Assembly: GCA_001683735.1 (NCBI GenBank)
Contig: LUGG01000009.1
Coordinates: forward strand, 248,001 to 312,000
From: Grifola frondosa
Taxonomy: Eukaryota > Basidiomycota > Agaricomycetes > Polyporales > Grifolaceae
Direction of reading: 5' to 3'
DNA length: 64,000 nt
Shown here: in pieces, positions 36,790-49,708 of the stretch
Numbering within the stretch: the stretch's first letter is position 1
How the letters are laid out: each line of letters starts with the position of its first letter
Position numbers and translations under genes: made by a program
Notes under the pieces: model-generated
The model's input: only the letters and a program-made list of their open reading frames with translations
Database searches by the model: none
Told to the model about the DNA's origin: nothing

Positions 36790-37967
36790 ATGCCGCTCTT
36801 CTCTAAATCTTCCACTCCGTCGAAACAGGTGCTTGTCGTCGGCGGAATTACCCTGAACATATACTCTCAATCTAAGGCGACGACGCCTGATGTGCCGGTC
36901 ACCATAATGTTTCTGATTCATGGCAGGAATGGTTCTGCGGAACGCATGGAGGGCATTGCACACTCCACCCTTGAGGCAATCCACAAACAACGGAAGGCAT
37001 CTCGCCAGCCAGCACAGGACCTGATGATTGTGACTTTCGTCAGGCGGTTTTGCAGCTGGTCTCTCCTGATGATGCTGAACTTTTGAAATGCAGGACCAGC
37101 GCAATCACGGCACTCGCTTGGTAGATAAGCAGGCCAATCAGGGATGGTCGGACGATGCTAGCAAGAACAACATCCGCCATGCGTAGGTCGTCTGCATCGT
37201 TGTCCAGAGAACGTCACTCACTAAGCCACATGCAGCATCGACATGTACACTGTGTATAGTATGTATGGCACAGGATTATTTCGGAACCTCGACCGCGGCT
37301 GATCATGGTCTTCATTTTGTAGTGGGCACGGCTCAGGATGTCTCATACCTCATTGACTTCTTGCCGTCGTATTTATTTCCAGCCGAGGAGCGCACCATTT
37401 CCCAGTGGCTCGTCGTTGGCAAGAGCCTTGGAGGCCACTCTGCCTGGCTCACTCTGCGCAATGGTCAGTGAGATCTTCTGCGGTGAGAGCGTCAACTCAT
37501 TGAACCCGTTTATTAGATCCGCGAGTAAAGATCGGTATTCCTATCATTGGTGAGCAGTCGATGCATATCCGTGTATTTTCTATACAGCTTATTCTGTTGA
37601 CTTTTTCGCAGGGTGCCCGGACTACCTCACGCTGATCTCCAAGCGCGCGAAGGCGCACTCTCTCCCATTCGGGCCGCCCTACATCCCGAAGTCGCTCGCC
37701 GACCTGATCAAGCAGGCAGACCCCGCCGCGGCGCCATACACCACCGCGGATGCGTCCAACCCGTTCTTGGGCAAGAAGATCCTCGTACTGTCGGGCAAGG
37801 ACGATCGGATCGTGCCGTGGTCGGCCTCGAAGGACTTTGTCGAGAATTTGAACGTCGGCGCGCACGGCGTGAAGAAGGTGGTGGTGCACCCCGGGGTGGG
37901 CCACGAGTGCACGGATGAGATGGTGCAGGAAATGGCTGCGTTCATCTGGAACGAGGCCCTGATTTGA
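36790..37967 (+). CDS. Alpha/beta hydrolase, copy 2 of an inverted pair
   Basis: The start is MPLFSKSSTPSKQVLVVGGI at 36790. The mature order mirrors the minus-strand copy at 27616-28752: FLIHGRNGSAERM, DQRNHGTRLVDKQANQGW, AQDVSYLIDFLPSYLFPAEE, nucleophile elbow GKSLGGHS, PRVKIGIPIIGCPDY, then acid ILVLSGKDDRIVPW and His HPGVGHECTDEM. Introns (about 50-60 nt) fall at the same places, and all joints close in phase with no repair, so this copy looks functional. A serine hydrolase of the esterase/dienelactone-hydrolase-like or peptidase-like group is likely. No signal peptide is seen, so it is probably cytosolic. Substrate unknown. Its frame integrity contrasts with the damaged-looking paralogue. 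Confidence 0.88.
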
Positions 37968-38639
37968 TGGATGTCCACTGGTTCCAGTATCGTGTATATC
38001 TCATTCCGTGGATCTACATTTGTGTGATACCTGTCGATATATCACATTACATATAATAAAACACACTTGACCTGTGGATACGGATCATTCACGATCCCAG
38101 CGAAACCGGGTGGTCTTTGATATGTTATCCAGCCAGGCCTGACTCTCTCTGGGGCTGCGCATTCTGGTTAGTAGCATCAAAGTAGCATCAAAGTTCATAC
38201 TAGCTGGTGAATGCGTCCCTGCGCGAGAATATGTACTTACGCACGAGACCTTTGAGCGCGCTCACGACCGATTTTGCGACGTTCTGCAACGCGCTGCTCC
38301 CCTACTCGTAGTTCACTTCTTCAAGCTGTCCTGAATTGATTGCAATATATTGAAATCTTCGTGAGTGCGCTCCTAGTACGCATCTAGCGCTCAGCGCTCA
38401 GCGCACTACCATGCTGGCACGATTTCTTCAGGATGTGATCATGAAACGACCGTACGGCGTTCTTTCTTTTGTGAACAACCCGACTTTTTTCAACCCAATG
38501 CCTACTTCTTCCGTTTCGGTATTCCTCTCTGAGCCTTGAAGCGTATCTGTCGAATTGTCAGCACAGAGGCCGTTTCCTCAATCATGCCATACCCCACTTG
38601 CGGACCTTACCCAAGCCCACTGACTCGACCCAACTTGAC
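37968..38639. other. Intergenic, no gene recognised
   Basis: AT-rich after the hydrolase stop. It has a short repeated unit (TAGCGCTCAGCGCTCAGCGC, near 38386-38405) and no frame with motifs. Confidence 0.45.
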
Positions 38640-39010
38640 AGTACCACCTACATGCCGTGATGCTCATGACGAAACTACCCGGCCGTCCTTTGCTCCAGCT
38701 TTCACCCGAAGAGCTCGCGCTACTTACCGGAGATATCCTCAATCATCGACGATGCTATCGTGTGGGTCTATACGGACCTCACCATGCGCAACATCTCGAT
38801 TGAGAACGGGCGGGTCTCTGGGATCATTGACTGGAAGGACGCCCGCCGGCTGCCGAGGCACCGGCTCATACCCTTCGACGTCCCCGCCCGGGCTGTGAAG
38901 GCATTTGGGCGAGATTTGGGATTAACCACTACCGTGTTGATCCTGCGATCGAAGTCGACGCGTATCATGCCTCGAAGACCATGCTCACTTATCCCTCTCT
39001 TGACAGAGTT
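38640..39010 (+). pseudogene. Remnant of an aminoglycoside-phosphotransferase-like (APH/ChoK) protein
   Basis: In one frame LPGRPLLQLSPEELALLTGD is seen near 38675-38735, and after a frame change IDDAIVWVYTDLTMRNISIE and GRVSGIIDWKDA (38748-38845). YTDLTMRN corresponds to the catalytic loop (usually HxDxxxxN; the His is Tyr here) and IDWKDA to the metal-binding IDWE/D motif of fungal APH-type kinases. The frame then continues without family features. No N-terminal lobe was located. The altered loop and broken frame point to a remnant. Confidence 0.65.
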
Positions 39011-39478
39011 CCTCGACCTTCCTTTTGTCTATGGATCGGATATATTCTATTACCATGCGCTCGCCTTATGCCAATGGTCCTCTATCCTCATCTATACAGA
39101 GGAACAACCGTCTTCTGCATATAGAGACTGGTAAGCGAGCCCACCTTTGAGCGCGTCACCTGGCGCTCATTGATCAGCTGTTCGTAATCTGTTCACAGGA
39201 AGAGTATGACTGCTCTTCTAGACTTCGATTCCCCGGCGGCATTGAGGTTGGTGCCTCCAACTCTTGCCCAAGTTGGCCAACTTCCATTGTGCGCTCCGCT
39301 GAAACACGGACTCCAGACCGCAATTTATCATTCCTTAGCTCCTACGCCTTGCGAAAATTTAAAGCTTGAACTAAGACCTCCGGCGATACGACTCTACCTG
39401 AGTGGCCTTCGAGGCTATATATGATTGCAACTGTCCTCTCTAGCATCTGGCTCCCCTTTGTGGCATCCTTCTTACTCC
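39011..39478. other. Intergenic, no gene recognised
   Basis: Short frames only. The stretch may include the rest of the kinase remnant and the promoter of the next gene. Confidence 0.4.
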
Positions 39479-41215
39479 ATGTCATCTGAATCCGGGTTTG
39501 CTGAAGACGTCCGCGAAAAGTGAGCAATCACGAACTCGTTTATCTTCTTGTGAGCTAGTACTTACTCTCAAGCAGCTTCGTAGGTGGCTACTGCGTTGTA
39601 GCAGGAACTAGCAAGTATTTCGACCAATTTGTTGAACTGATGTTCGACATGACGCCTTCTAGCGCTTCTTATATTCGAATATGTAATCACTTTTGACCAG
39701 GAATACCATCTGGTCTGGAAGCGTAAGCCCACGGCGGCTACTTTATTCTTTCTCTTGGCAAGATACATCATGTTTCCGAGCTTGATTCTCGAAATATCCA
39801 CTACAGGTCCATTACCGAATGAGGTGCAGTAAACATCCATCGTTTGCGATCCATATTTATCGTGGTAGTTGTAGAGCTGTGACGTACTAAGTTGGTTGAT
39901 CGTAGTATTCGAGAAGCTTCCCTCTATTATCTGGGCTGGTATGTTAATATGAGCTCTGCGCTGATGTTTGACACATTCTCATGGTTACAAGGATTCTCCA
40001 GTCTCCGTATCTATGCTCTATCTGGCCGCCAATGGGTATTGGCTCTGTTGGTGTTTGTCCTGCAACTAGTGCCCTTCGGCATCGACGTTGTTCGTGTTCC
40101 TCTCCATGTCAGCATAGCATCCAATTGACTAGTAGCCCCCAGCTTGACCTCGCGCGAATAAAACCACTCAACACTCCACCCCCACTCAATTGCATAGTCA
40201 TCAGCTCTATTCCACAGGACCTTAATAACATGTTCGTGAAATTCGTCTGCGTAATTGTGCTTTTCCACTGATGCTTGCCATTCAGATGTATGTTCCGCTT
40301 TTGAGCGTGTTACGTTATATGCCCAGCTTACACAGAACCCTCAGTGACACCCTTAGCCATTTCGGCAGTAATTGCTGCGGACGCACTTGTACTCGTTGTG
40401 ACCGTGCTACAGACATATCGAACCAGGAAGATGACATACGAGGCAAATCTCCCCCCGTCGTTCAGCGCTCTGATTTTGCGAGATGGTCAGTTATTACTAC
40501 TACACTCTGACTTGCGCATCCCGCTTATCGGCTCTTTAGGTAGTCTATATTTCCTGTGAGCAATACGATATCGTCACAGTAGGATTTTCCGGGAAGGAGA
40601 CTTAACACATTGCGCAGTACATTGTTGATCATTGATGCTGTCAATATTGCCTTGACTGTCACCCAAGTACGGGGGCCTTTCCTGCTATACGCGCTTCCAG
40701 GACATCCATCTAATTCTTTGACTAGGATTTTACTTTAACCAGCCAATTCACAGACCCGTCAGTCTGCTTGTCGTCTGCGTCTCTGCGATGCACGCCCGCT
40801 GAACACCACCCGCAGCATCACAGCCGTCCTCATCTCACGATTCATTCTGAACCTCCGAGAGATCGACTCCCTTGAGAACGGCGGGGTGGACTCTAGCCGT
40901 CCCTCCTTTGTTCGTTCGGACGAGCTTTCCGTGCGTTTCGCGACGTTCGTCCAGCCGCTTGGAGCGCCCTTGGACCACGATTTCTCGTTCGTTGAGCCAG
41001 AATCAAGCTCCTTTAGCGACGAACTGGACGGCGAAGGGACCGAATTGGGATATTTATCAGGCACCGGAGTGTCGGATAAGGACCAAGAGAGCACCATGGT
41101 TATATCTGGCTCGGATGCGAGCTCAAGGCATGTGAGGGGTGGCCACAGTGCTCTACGTGGTAGGTCCGGTCCTTGTTGCCTGCATTCGCAATGTGCTGAT
41201 ACTGTATTATCATAG
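39479..41215 (+). CDS. Multi-pass membrane protein of the fungal DUF6533 type
   Basis: The proposed start is MSSESGFAEDVRE at 39479. The family pattern is clear: LLALLIFEYVITFDQEYHLV (first membrane helix with the DUF6533-like end), WKRKPTAATLFFLLARYIM, SCDVLSWLIVVFEKLPSIIW, GFSSLRIYALSGRQW then LALLVFVLQLVPFGIDV, TPPPLNCIV, AVIAADALVLVVTVLQTYRT, ANLPPSFSALILRDG and ISRFILNLREIDSLENG, with an acidic Ser-rich tail to 41215. About seven helices are expected, as in other Agaricomycete members, which are abundant and of unknown function. Several introns are short and normal. The junction before the first helix (39600-39660) could not be closed in phase, so an indel or missed exon is likely there. 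Confidence 0.75.
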
Positions 41216-43031
41216 AAGAGAGTTGCGGTGCATAGATAGAGACGTCCGCTCAAGTGCAGTCGGTCGAGGGTTTTGACCGTTCAGTGATCATGTAATATTA
41301 GATTGGCCATGGCCCGCTTCCCTGGGAGCACCTGATGAACCTGCGGTGCATTGACACCCGACACTCGATACGTGAACAGTCAGCACTCAACTTCTGACAC
41401 GGGGTTGTGTCTGGTTTCCCCCATTCTCCGCTTAGGTTACGTCGCCGAAACGATGTACGGAGAGGGAGAGGCTGATCTCGCGCTCCGCACACCACGTTAG
41501 AGTAGGCACCAGTGATACATTCTGGCCCCTCCAAAACGACTGCGGGGCTATAAATAAGGTTCCTCTTCTATGTCGCCCGTGGTACGCAGCAAACGTTTAC
41601 GGGATGTGGGCGCTGTTTTCGCTAGGAACACTAACGTTAGCGGACGAATGCTTGGCTACAATGCCGAATGACAAACCGTGTCCTGATTGCAGAAGTGCGC
41701 CTTTCGGACCTCGCCTGCGCATTCCAGCCCCTCCTCAATTCTATGATCCGGCAATTACGAGAGATGTTGTTAGTGATTTGCTTGTACATCGTTGAGGAAG
41801 ATCGTCGGGTGTATTACAGTTAGTAGTCAATACTCAGGAGCACAAGATGCTTTCGCCCCTTTGTTGAGCTGCTCGTTGAAGACGTGCGCGAGCGCACGAA
41901 GTCTTGTGACCATTGACACTGCTAAGAAGTTATTCATCTTTTTCGGGCTTACCCTCCTCTCCGAAAGCCTAGGAAGCACAATGAGAACCGATGACGGGTG
42001 GTGAGAGGAGAGCGAAACACTCATTTTCTTCGTGAGTGTTGTAGACAGCACACCTTCCCCACAAAGGCACTGATACCGACACTGCATGCACAGCGAGAGC
42101 GGCTGTTCTCCCGCAATGCACATCGCCCCAATGCTGGACCCACAAGTCCCTCCACAATTTGAAGTCTTTCAAGTTCCGCTGATTCAAGTTGAAGTGGTTG
42201 TAGGCACATTGGTCTAGAGATGTATATCAGCGATTCAGGGAATAATAAACCACACCGCACATCGTACCAGATCATCGTATTGTCTCATAAGTGCTTCCAA
42301 TTGGCTTCACCAATAGGACTTGCGAGCAATAATGGTACTCAGTCACGGAGGATCGCGTAGCCGAAACAAAAGTGAACATATTGTGGCTTGGACGAAGTGA
42401 ATTCAGATCTGTGATAAAACCTGATAAAGTTCAGTAGAAAAAACCAGTCACAGAAAATAATATAAAAGCGTTTACGTCACCGTTCATCCGCCAGTGGGGA
42501 AATCGAGATCAATACGGTTATCATGCCTTTCCTCGGATTCGCCAGCAGCTCCCATCCTCCATTGCCTTCAGTCCGTGCACGTCGTTCGCCAGTATCAATA
42601 AATCGAAACCTGTGATACCAAACTCTTGGAGAGATGATGATCAGCGGGTAGATTTGAGTGTTACAAGAATCATCGAAGCATTAGAGTTGACGGGTTCATG
42701 ACTCCCTTGTCCGCCACCTAGATAGCTCACCTCCGTGTTGCAGATAGATGGAAGGTCTTGGATGCGCGCCATATGAGTATAGGCTGATCTATAAATCTCG
42801 GGAAATGAAGAATATTATTAGAGTAATGTAACGGTGAGTAAACGAGGACGTGAGCGACCTGCGCCATGAGCAGAAGGGATGGACCTTTCTTTGGTTTTTG
42901 TTCACAAATATTTCTGAGCATCTTCGAAAGAAAAATGGACAAAAACGACATTCTCCGCGAACACTGAAGCATACTAGTCTCCTGTACGCATACCAAAAAG
43001 TGAGTCATCCATTTTTAGATGGGAGGACAGA
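41216..43031. other. 1.8-kb gene-poor region
   Basis: No gene was recognised. A frame at 41604-41795 and a minus-strand frame around 42030-41830 lack motifs. The 42430-42640 stretch starts with an ATG at 42523 that gives only about 30 codons. Likely decayed DNA. Confidence 0.4.
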
Positions 43032-43509
43032 TCACTCACTATGTGAAGATGCCACTAAGATTTGACCAGTTTCTTCGCACGTCCAAGTCGGTAGTTTCGC
43101 ATGATCTCGAACACCTCGCGATGCACCTGTGGACCCTGATGCATGCGCTGTACCCACGACGGCGGAACTGTGATGTTCGAGGGCCAGGCCGACGGCGTCC
43201 GGCTCTAATTCTGGAATCGGGACCCAGCTGAGGTCGCCGCGGCGCACGTCATCCATCATCTGGATCTTCGGCCATTTGGCCTCCCTTCTGGTGACGTCCT
43301 TGGCATAACTGAGGATCCGGCGGCTGAGGGCCTTCGTGCGGGAGTAGACGGGCTGGTAGCAGACGGCGAGGGAGTGCGACTCCCTGTTGCGCAGGTATTT
43401 GCGCGCGTTCCTTTCCGGCGTAGCATTTGGAGCATTCGCAGGGGATCAGCGTGCATTGTAGCTCATACGTTCTGGCGACACAAGTGGATCTGAAACCAAG
43501 GCGAACCAT
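43032..43509 (-). CDS. Hypothetical protein with an N-terminal Cys-rich motif
   Basis: The ATG at 43509 opens a frame with CTLIPCECSKCYAGKERA, giving a C-x4-C-x-C-x2-C cluster that could bind zinc. The frame breaks in a GCGCGC stretch near 43397. With one base restored it continues as KYLRNRESHSLAVCYQPV, LSRRILSYAKDVTRRE and DLSWVPIPELEPDAVG to a stop at 43034-43032, about 159 residues. Similar Cys-cluster-plus-basic starts occur in the N-terminal part of some fungal transposon-encoded proteins, so a domesticated or fragmentary element is possible. No function can be assigned. Confidence 0.45.
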
Positions 43510-44301
43510 CGTGAGCGAGTAATATGTGGTGACGGAGAGGTGATGTTGTGAACGGAAACTAGAGCGATCGCACAGCGAAGCTCAAGATGTGGTGGTGGGA
43601 GAGAGAGATAGATGTGCGTTTGCGTTCTGATGTGAAATTTATAGTTGAGGAATTGGAGTTTCAACTATTAGTAGGTTTATATCTGCGATGCCTCACTAAT
43701 CCCGCGGGGGTCTGTGGCGTGTTTTTTTAGGGAAGATGTTGGACGATAGGTTTCAACAAAATGAGTTCGGCAACTGCCAAAATCCAGCGGCCGTCGGTCT
43801 GGAAGCGACACAACGCGTCGGTGGTGGACCACCCCGGAAGCGACTGACAGCATAATTTCACGAGAATCACCGGTGCACCTGCGGCCAAATTGTTATAACA
43901 GAGCGCAGAATAATTGCTGTGAAAGAAAGTATACCGCGAGCCGATGCAACCAGCGGTCGAGACTCGGATTTCAGTTTAAACTCAGGCAGGCTGACTCTAG
44001 TTTCGTCCCGGTGATTAACTTCTCAACCCACGAAATGGAGAAGCCCACGTCCACAGAAAAAGGAGCACAGATCAATGTTTAAATGGCCGGAGACTTCCGG
44101 TGTCCAACTTCGGAATGTGACATCGATGTGATCGGCGTGACAGGATTGTTTCGTGGCGCTGGCGGCTTTGAACTTGCTGTCGTCCTTAGGCCTTATACAG
44201 CGAACAACTGCGAAAAATGCCTCCAAACATCGCGCAAGATACATCTTGCGCACCTCAGGATCTCAGTCATGAGCTCCGAATCACCAATCATGGAAAAATA
44301 A
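43510..44301. other. Intergenic, no gene recognised
   Basis: The sequence up to the next start has short frames only. A 72-codon plus frame at 44083-44301 shows no motif and overlaps the presumed promoter of the following gene. Confidence 0.4.
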
Positions 44302-45041
44302 ATGGGTGGGTGTCTTTTGCATTAGATCACTTCAAGGTCGGTGCATACCAGCGTAATTACACATGATCATGATATAACGACCGTTTGATAGTGCAGAAAT
44401 ATGCGAACAGGCCGCTAGTCTTGCATACGTTGCCTGTGCAAAAGCCTAACCTTAATCTCCCTACGCAAGATGTTCCCGCTGAAAATACCACCGTACAGGT
44501 GCAATCGGATGTCAAGGCCGTAGGCCAGCCGCAACGCATGAATACCTCCATGTCTACCATCCCGCGCCTCATCTCCGTGGTCGAAATCATTAAACGTGAA
44601 TACTTAAATGCTCTAGATCCCGTTCTTGCCGAGGCTGGATGTCTTTCTGGATTGCACCAATACAACGAGATCGGCGAGTTACAGGAGCACAGTTCTATTG
44701 AGGGATCAGCGAATGAGGGTGAGGATAGACTAAATATGCTGGCTCATGCATTGCAAGGCAGAGGACAGTGAGTGTTACTCTACATTGGGTATCGACTTCT
44801 GAGCTGAAAACATCACCAGTTTGAAGCAGCAGAAAGTGGCATTCATGCGGGTTACCCTTTGTCAAAACGAACTACCGGAGCTAATCGTGAGAGGTGCTAC
44901 GTACGTCCTATTCCATCAGCTTTGAGCCGCTTTATTCATCGTTTCCACAGATATCAACGACCAGTTATACGAAAGTTACCGAAATCCTCAAGGGTCCGAG
45001 CGAAGCGGAAGCTTCGAAAATTAAATGCAGAGCTGGAGTAG
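44302..45041 (+). CDS. Alba-domain-like nucleic-acid-binding protein
   Basis: Exons: 44302-44305, 44392-44767, 44820-44900, 44951-45041; about 183 residues. The body reads VQKYANRPLVLHTLPVQKPN, then STIPRLISVVEIIKREYLNA, the helix typical of Alba proteins, then LKQQKVAFMRVTLCQNELPE and a very basic tail (KLPKSSRVRAKRKLRKLNAE). Alba-fold proteins in eukaryotes include RNase P/MRP subunits (Rpp20/Rpp25, Pop6/Pop7) and RNA-binding homologues, so RNA binding is inferred. The 4-base first exon (ATG+G) is the best phase-compatible start I can find, but it is tentative. Confidence 0.65.
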
Positions 45042-45466
45042 AGTATTCTTGGGGTTACATGTATACTTTTGCAATACCGTGTCGTTGATTAAGCCGAGCT
45101 CAGGAGCTTCAGATGTACACCAGAGCCAAACTCTGATTTCCTTATCTTTTCTCAAATGCAGATTAAATATTAACATTAATTTTGGCTGCTATGTGTGTAA
45201 ACTATTTGTCCTGGACAAACAGGAGTTATTGAGCGTCGCGGACATCGAGCTCGGACATCGTTGCGGTTGTCTCAGTCGTTGAACTCGACCAATCTCGTAG
45301 ACTGTGCTCTCTCTCTTTTCTGAACATTCACAACGTCTTCCGAGGCATACTATAACTGTCTAATATTGTCTTACTAGTCGAGTCGGCAGCTCTTCTCTTA
45401 AAAACTACAGTCGTGCGCTGGTTGATCTCCGGGTTGCTTTAAAAAGGTCGGACGCCTGCGCCTCCG

Positions 45467-48400
45467 ATGCCTCGTCGCACCTTGACTCCCGCCACTCCCG
45501 TCCCCACTGCCCCGCTCACTGCTCCTCCAAGAGATATCTCCGTCCTCGCTCAGTCTGACCCGCAATGGGCATCCAACCTCCTGCTCCTCAGGCGACAATG
45601 GAAGTGGGCCTCATTCAGCCAATTCTTTTACACCTTTGCCCCGCTTTTGTCGATGCCAGATGTCTCCTTAACCGTCAGTATATTGCCGTTTTGCTACGCT
45701 CTGTTTGCGCGATCTGATGTCATGATCTGACTCTCTGTGGCGTGTGGCTTGAACACTGGTTCGGTCATGCAGGACGTAGAGGATGACCTTGCACGATCGA
45801 CGGCCATATTCCTCCCGCGAATAATGCACAGACTACTTTATACTCTCACACAGGACAGGAAAATCACGTCAGTGCCCCTCGTTTCGCTCTTTCTCTTGCT
45901 CTCATTATGTTGTAAGACAGTATCGACAACTGGCAGACGTCACTGCGTAAGCAGTATGTGCGAAGAGACCCAGATGCCAACCCGATCGGTCCTGAACCCA
46001 AACTACCTTCTCGCGACTCTTCCTGGGAACCTTCCACGCCTGTGGAACGTGATAACGACGTTGATGCATCTGCCACCCCTGCTGCAGAGCTTATGAACGC
46101 CACCGGACCGAGCCAAGATGCGAATGCTGCGACTGACGACCTGCAGGAAAGTGTGGAAAGATTGGGACAGGAAGAGACACTTTTCGAACCGAAGAGCGAA
46201 CCCAAGGAGGATCCTGCTTCTATGAAAAAGGAAGATACTGTCGAGCGCGTGGCGAAAGACGAGCTAGAAGAGAGCAAAGACTGGCTGGAGCTTCCTATGC
46301 TCGCCAAGCTCGATTCTTTGCATCTTCTCACCGAATGGCAGTTTCAGCATCCACAACGTTTGCGATCAATCATGAAGAACGATGATGAGGGCGCGAATTG
46401 GGTATGTAGCTACTGTATCGCTAGACCCTGGTATATGGTTGATTGTTTTGAATACGATTGGCTGACAATGGGTCCGTTGTGCTTTGTACGTTTCTCTAGC
46501 GCATCGAACCAGTTGGTTACGATGCAAAGACGTGTGCTTATTGGCTCATTGGGCGTGAGTTTTCATTCTACTTTAATTCGTATTTAAGTGATCTTATATC
46601 CTACTCAGCGGACCGTCTCTGGATCCAGCGCGTCCCACCTAAACCGCCAAAAAGCAAGAATCTTAAACGCAAACGCACCGCTGCCGCGGGCGGCAGTAAA
46701 GCCAGCGCCCGCGCATCATCGAGCAAAATTGCACCAGTCCCGGAGTCAGATGAGGAATCGGACGTTCCGACACCGTCGAAGCGCAAACGCGTGCAGGCCA
46801 ACGGCCGCTCCACTCGTACCCGAAGCCAGGTGGCCTCTGCCCCTGCTGAGCCGACGACCGGGAAGAGCACCCGCGCTGCAAAAGTCCAGGCGAACAAGAA
46901 GTTGGACGCCCAAGCCAAGGAGCTTGCAGAGTTTCAGCGCCAAGCAGCAGCACTCGCGAATGCAAAAGCGAAAGCTACTTCAAACTCTACCCCAAGAGCC
47001 TCCAAGCAGGCACAAGCGAGTCCTTCAAGGAGGGGCGTGGTAGGTACTCGGGCGAGCGCGCGACTGAAGGGATCCGGTGGACGTCCATCTTCTGAACAAG
47101 AGGACGAGTGGCAACAAGTGCCAGAGGAGTGGTTGAAAGAAACTATCGAGCCCGAGCTAAAGTCTCGTGATGTGAGCAAAGGCAAGGGAAAGGGAAAGGA
47201 CAGTGACAACGAGGCGGAAGAACTGGATGCCGAGCAAATGATGCTACGGAAAGCTGGTTTGGAGGGCGATAGCTCTAGTGAGCTCACTGAACTCTCTGAA
47301 GATGAAGACAAGCACATGGATGTCGATAAAGGCTCCAGTGAAGCACCACAACCACCGGCGCGCACGAACGGCACAAAAACTGGAAGCCGGAAGTCAGTGA
47401 GATCAACACGATCCGCCGCCGTCGCCACCACAATAGAGACCAATACAATCCCTAATCGCAGCAAAACGGAACAAGAGTCTCCGGAAGATACTCTAGACGA
47501 CGCTCCCCTGATACCCAAAGACTTCATAGAGTGGGAGGCAGTGAGTACGAGTTGTAAGCTCGACTGATATTCGCTAATTCGCGCGTTCTCAGATATGTGT
47601 AACCTTGTATGAATGGGAGCACATTGCGGAACGATTTGAGAAAGCGACACATTATCTGGAGAAGGCTCTGTACAAGGTGCTCTCCCAAAGCATCGTACCC
47701 GCTGTCACGGCTGAGCTCAAGGTTAGTTGTCGATTTAGTCTACGGTATTTTTCACAGTTTGTTCATCTTTTGATAGGAGGCTGAGCGGAGGCGACGGTTG
47801 GAGGAGGCCATCGTACATCGGAAGCGCTCTTCTCGTATCGCGATCAAGGAAAGCGAAAAGGAAGAGGCCCGCGCTGCAGCGAAGAAGAAGGCGGAGGAAG
47901 ACGAGAAGACGGCTCGCGCGCGACGACAGGAAGCACGCATGAAGAAGGAAGAAGCAGAGAGGGAGAGGAGAGAACAAGCCCGAGAGCAGAGGAGGATCGA
48001 AAGGGAGGAGCGGGAAGCGCGTGCTCAAGCCAAGGCGGATCGAGCGGATCAGAGGTGTGTTGATGTTGCATTAGTATCGATGCTGGTGTGACGAACTTAT
48101 ATCCTTCTAGCACGGATGTTGAATTCGGCGGCCCAGAATCAACAGCGACACCTGTCGCGAACGGCACTCATTCGACTGGCTCCGTCCAATCCAGCCGTGT
48201 GGTGACGCCTAGTGGTGTGCGCACGCCGGACTGGATATTGGACTGTGAAATATGTTTGAAGCATGGTGTCAATATTGTATGTTCTTCTCCATCTTCCTAT
48301 CCTCTTGTGAGACCAATTACCTGCGTAGGATGATGGTCTACCCATGGTTTGCTGTGGAATGTGCGGCAAATGGCAGCATATAACATGCCACGATCTTGCT

Positions 48401-49374
48401 GATCAGCGGGCGGGCAGGCCAAGGAGAAATTGGGATGTGCAGCAGTTTTATTGCTTACACTGTCGCCCGAGGGCTTCCAATGGTCGTACATACACTGCTC
48501 CTCAACAACAGCCTTACGCGGCAACGCAGCAGTACTCGTGGCAGCAGGGATCCTCTGCGGTGCATCCGCAGAAAGCGGCGCCTTCGGTGGCTCCAGATCC
48601 CTATATTCAATCTACGTCGGACGTCCGCTTTTTCCCCCGTCAGCCTGTAGAGAATGGCATGGGATACAGTCAGCAGCAACGGTACCCACCGACGACGGCC
48701 TCATCCCCATCCCCCTCTGCGTACTCACGCGCACAACACTCTGTCCCGTTGACATTCGCCCATTATCAGCCGGAGCAGCGGGGATTCCAGCGTGCGTCTC
48801 AGACAAGTCCGGTTCAAGCTCCTCCTGTGTGGAGCAATGGATACCCCTCTGCAGATAGCATGAATGCGCGCTCCCAACCCGTTCAATTCGTTTCGCAGTA
48901 TCCACAGGGCAACACAGTATATGCAAATGGCCGGATGCCTTCTGCATACCAGGTGAGCTGCTGTCGTGTATTACTCTAACAATACCTTTGTTAATCATAT
49001 AGTAGCCGCAGAGCCAGTCCGTGCCTCAGCTCCAGGCGTATGGTACCTCGTATGATTCCACGCAGCTCAGGCCTAACTCTCGTTGGCCGGCGTCGAACGG
49101 GTACCACTCTCAAGCTCCCGCGGGTAGCGCCGTCCAAGTTGCTGCTGAATCGCTCGCGACCATGCACGAAGGTGGCGGTAATCGGTACGCTGCCGCCGGC
49201 TGGTCGCAATCTCAATCGCCGTACGCACAGCAGCAACGGCAGCCACAATCGCAGCACCCGTATATGCAGAATCAGCCTAACGGTGACGCGCTCACAAACC
49301 ACGGTTACGGAGCTATGCGTGGGGGGCAGCATCTCCCGGCGGGCTCCACGCCTGCGTATCGTTTTCCGTCGTAA
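45467..49374 (+). CDS. PHD-finger protein with WHIM/Rsf1-like region, chromatin remodelling associated
   Basis: The start is MPRRTLTPATPVPTAPL at 45467. The N-terminal region reads DISVLAQSDPQWASNLLLL and KWASFSQFFYTFAPLL, then IFLPRIMHRLLYTLTQDRK, WLELPMLAKLDSLHLLTEWQ and the WHIM-like RIEPVGYDAKTCAYWLIG plus ADRLWIQR. A long basic, Ser/Lys/Arg-rich middle follows, then VTLYEWEHIAERFEKATHYL, a Lys/Glu/Arg coiled coil, and a PHD finger (CEICLKHGVN...GLPMVCCGMCGKWQHITCHD...FYCLHC). A Gln/Pro/Tyr-rich tail ends at 49374. This matches fungal ISWI- or RSF-linked reader proteins. About ten short introns are present. At the last intron the acceptor is the second AG (TAGTAG), because the first would leave an in-frame stop. 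Histone-binding is inferred. Confidence 0.85.
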
Positions 49375-49708
49375 TGTGAAAGTCATTGTAGGTAGGTAAA
49401 TACATGACTAGTGCGGACCAGGAAACGCTGGATGGTTTATGGGATTGTTTTTCTGGTCTGTATATATTACTTGTTTCTTTGGCTATTAGTTGGCGCGCCC
49501 ATTGTGTCTCTGGCGAGGTGAGGATTTGATTGTAGATCGTTGGTTTACATAGGACATGTTGTAATGTGTTGTTGATACAGTATACAGGAGCGCTGCCGCA
49601 GCGCAATGACTTGAAACATAAAAGTAGGAGAGCTCGGCCATAGGTGAAAATCTGAGTACAGCGCCATATCATACATCCATACCATGCGTAACGAGACATC
49701 ATCGTAGC

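Noticed and set aside
46934..47650. Minus-strand Ser-rich frame of 238 codons
   Set aside because: Shadow of the Lys/Glu/Ser-rich middle of the PHD protein.
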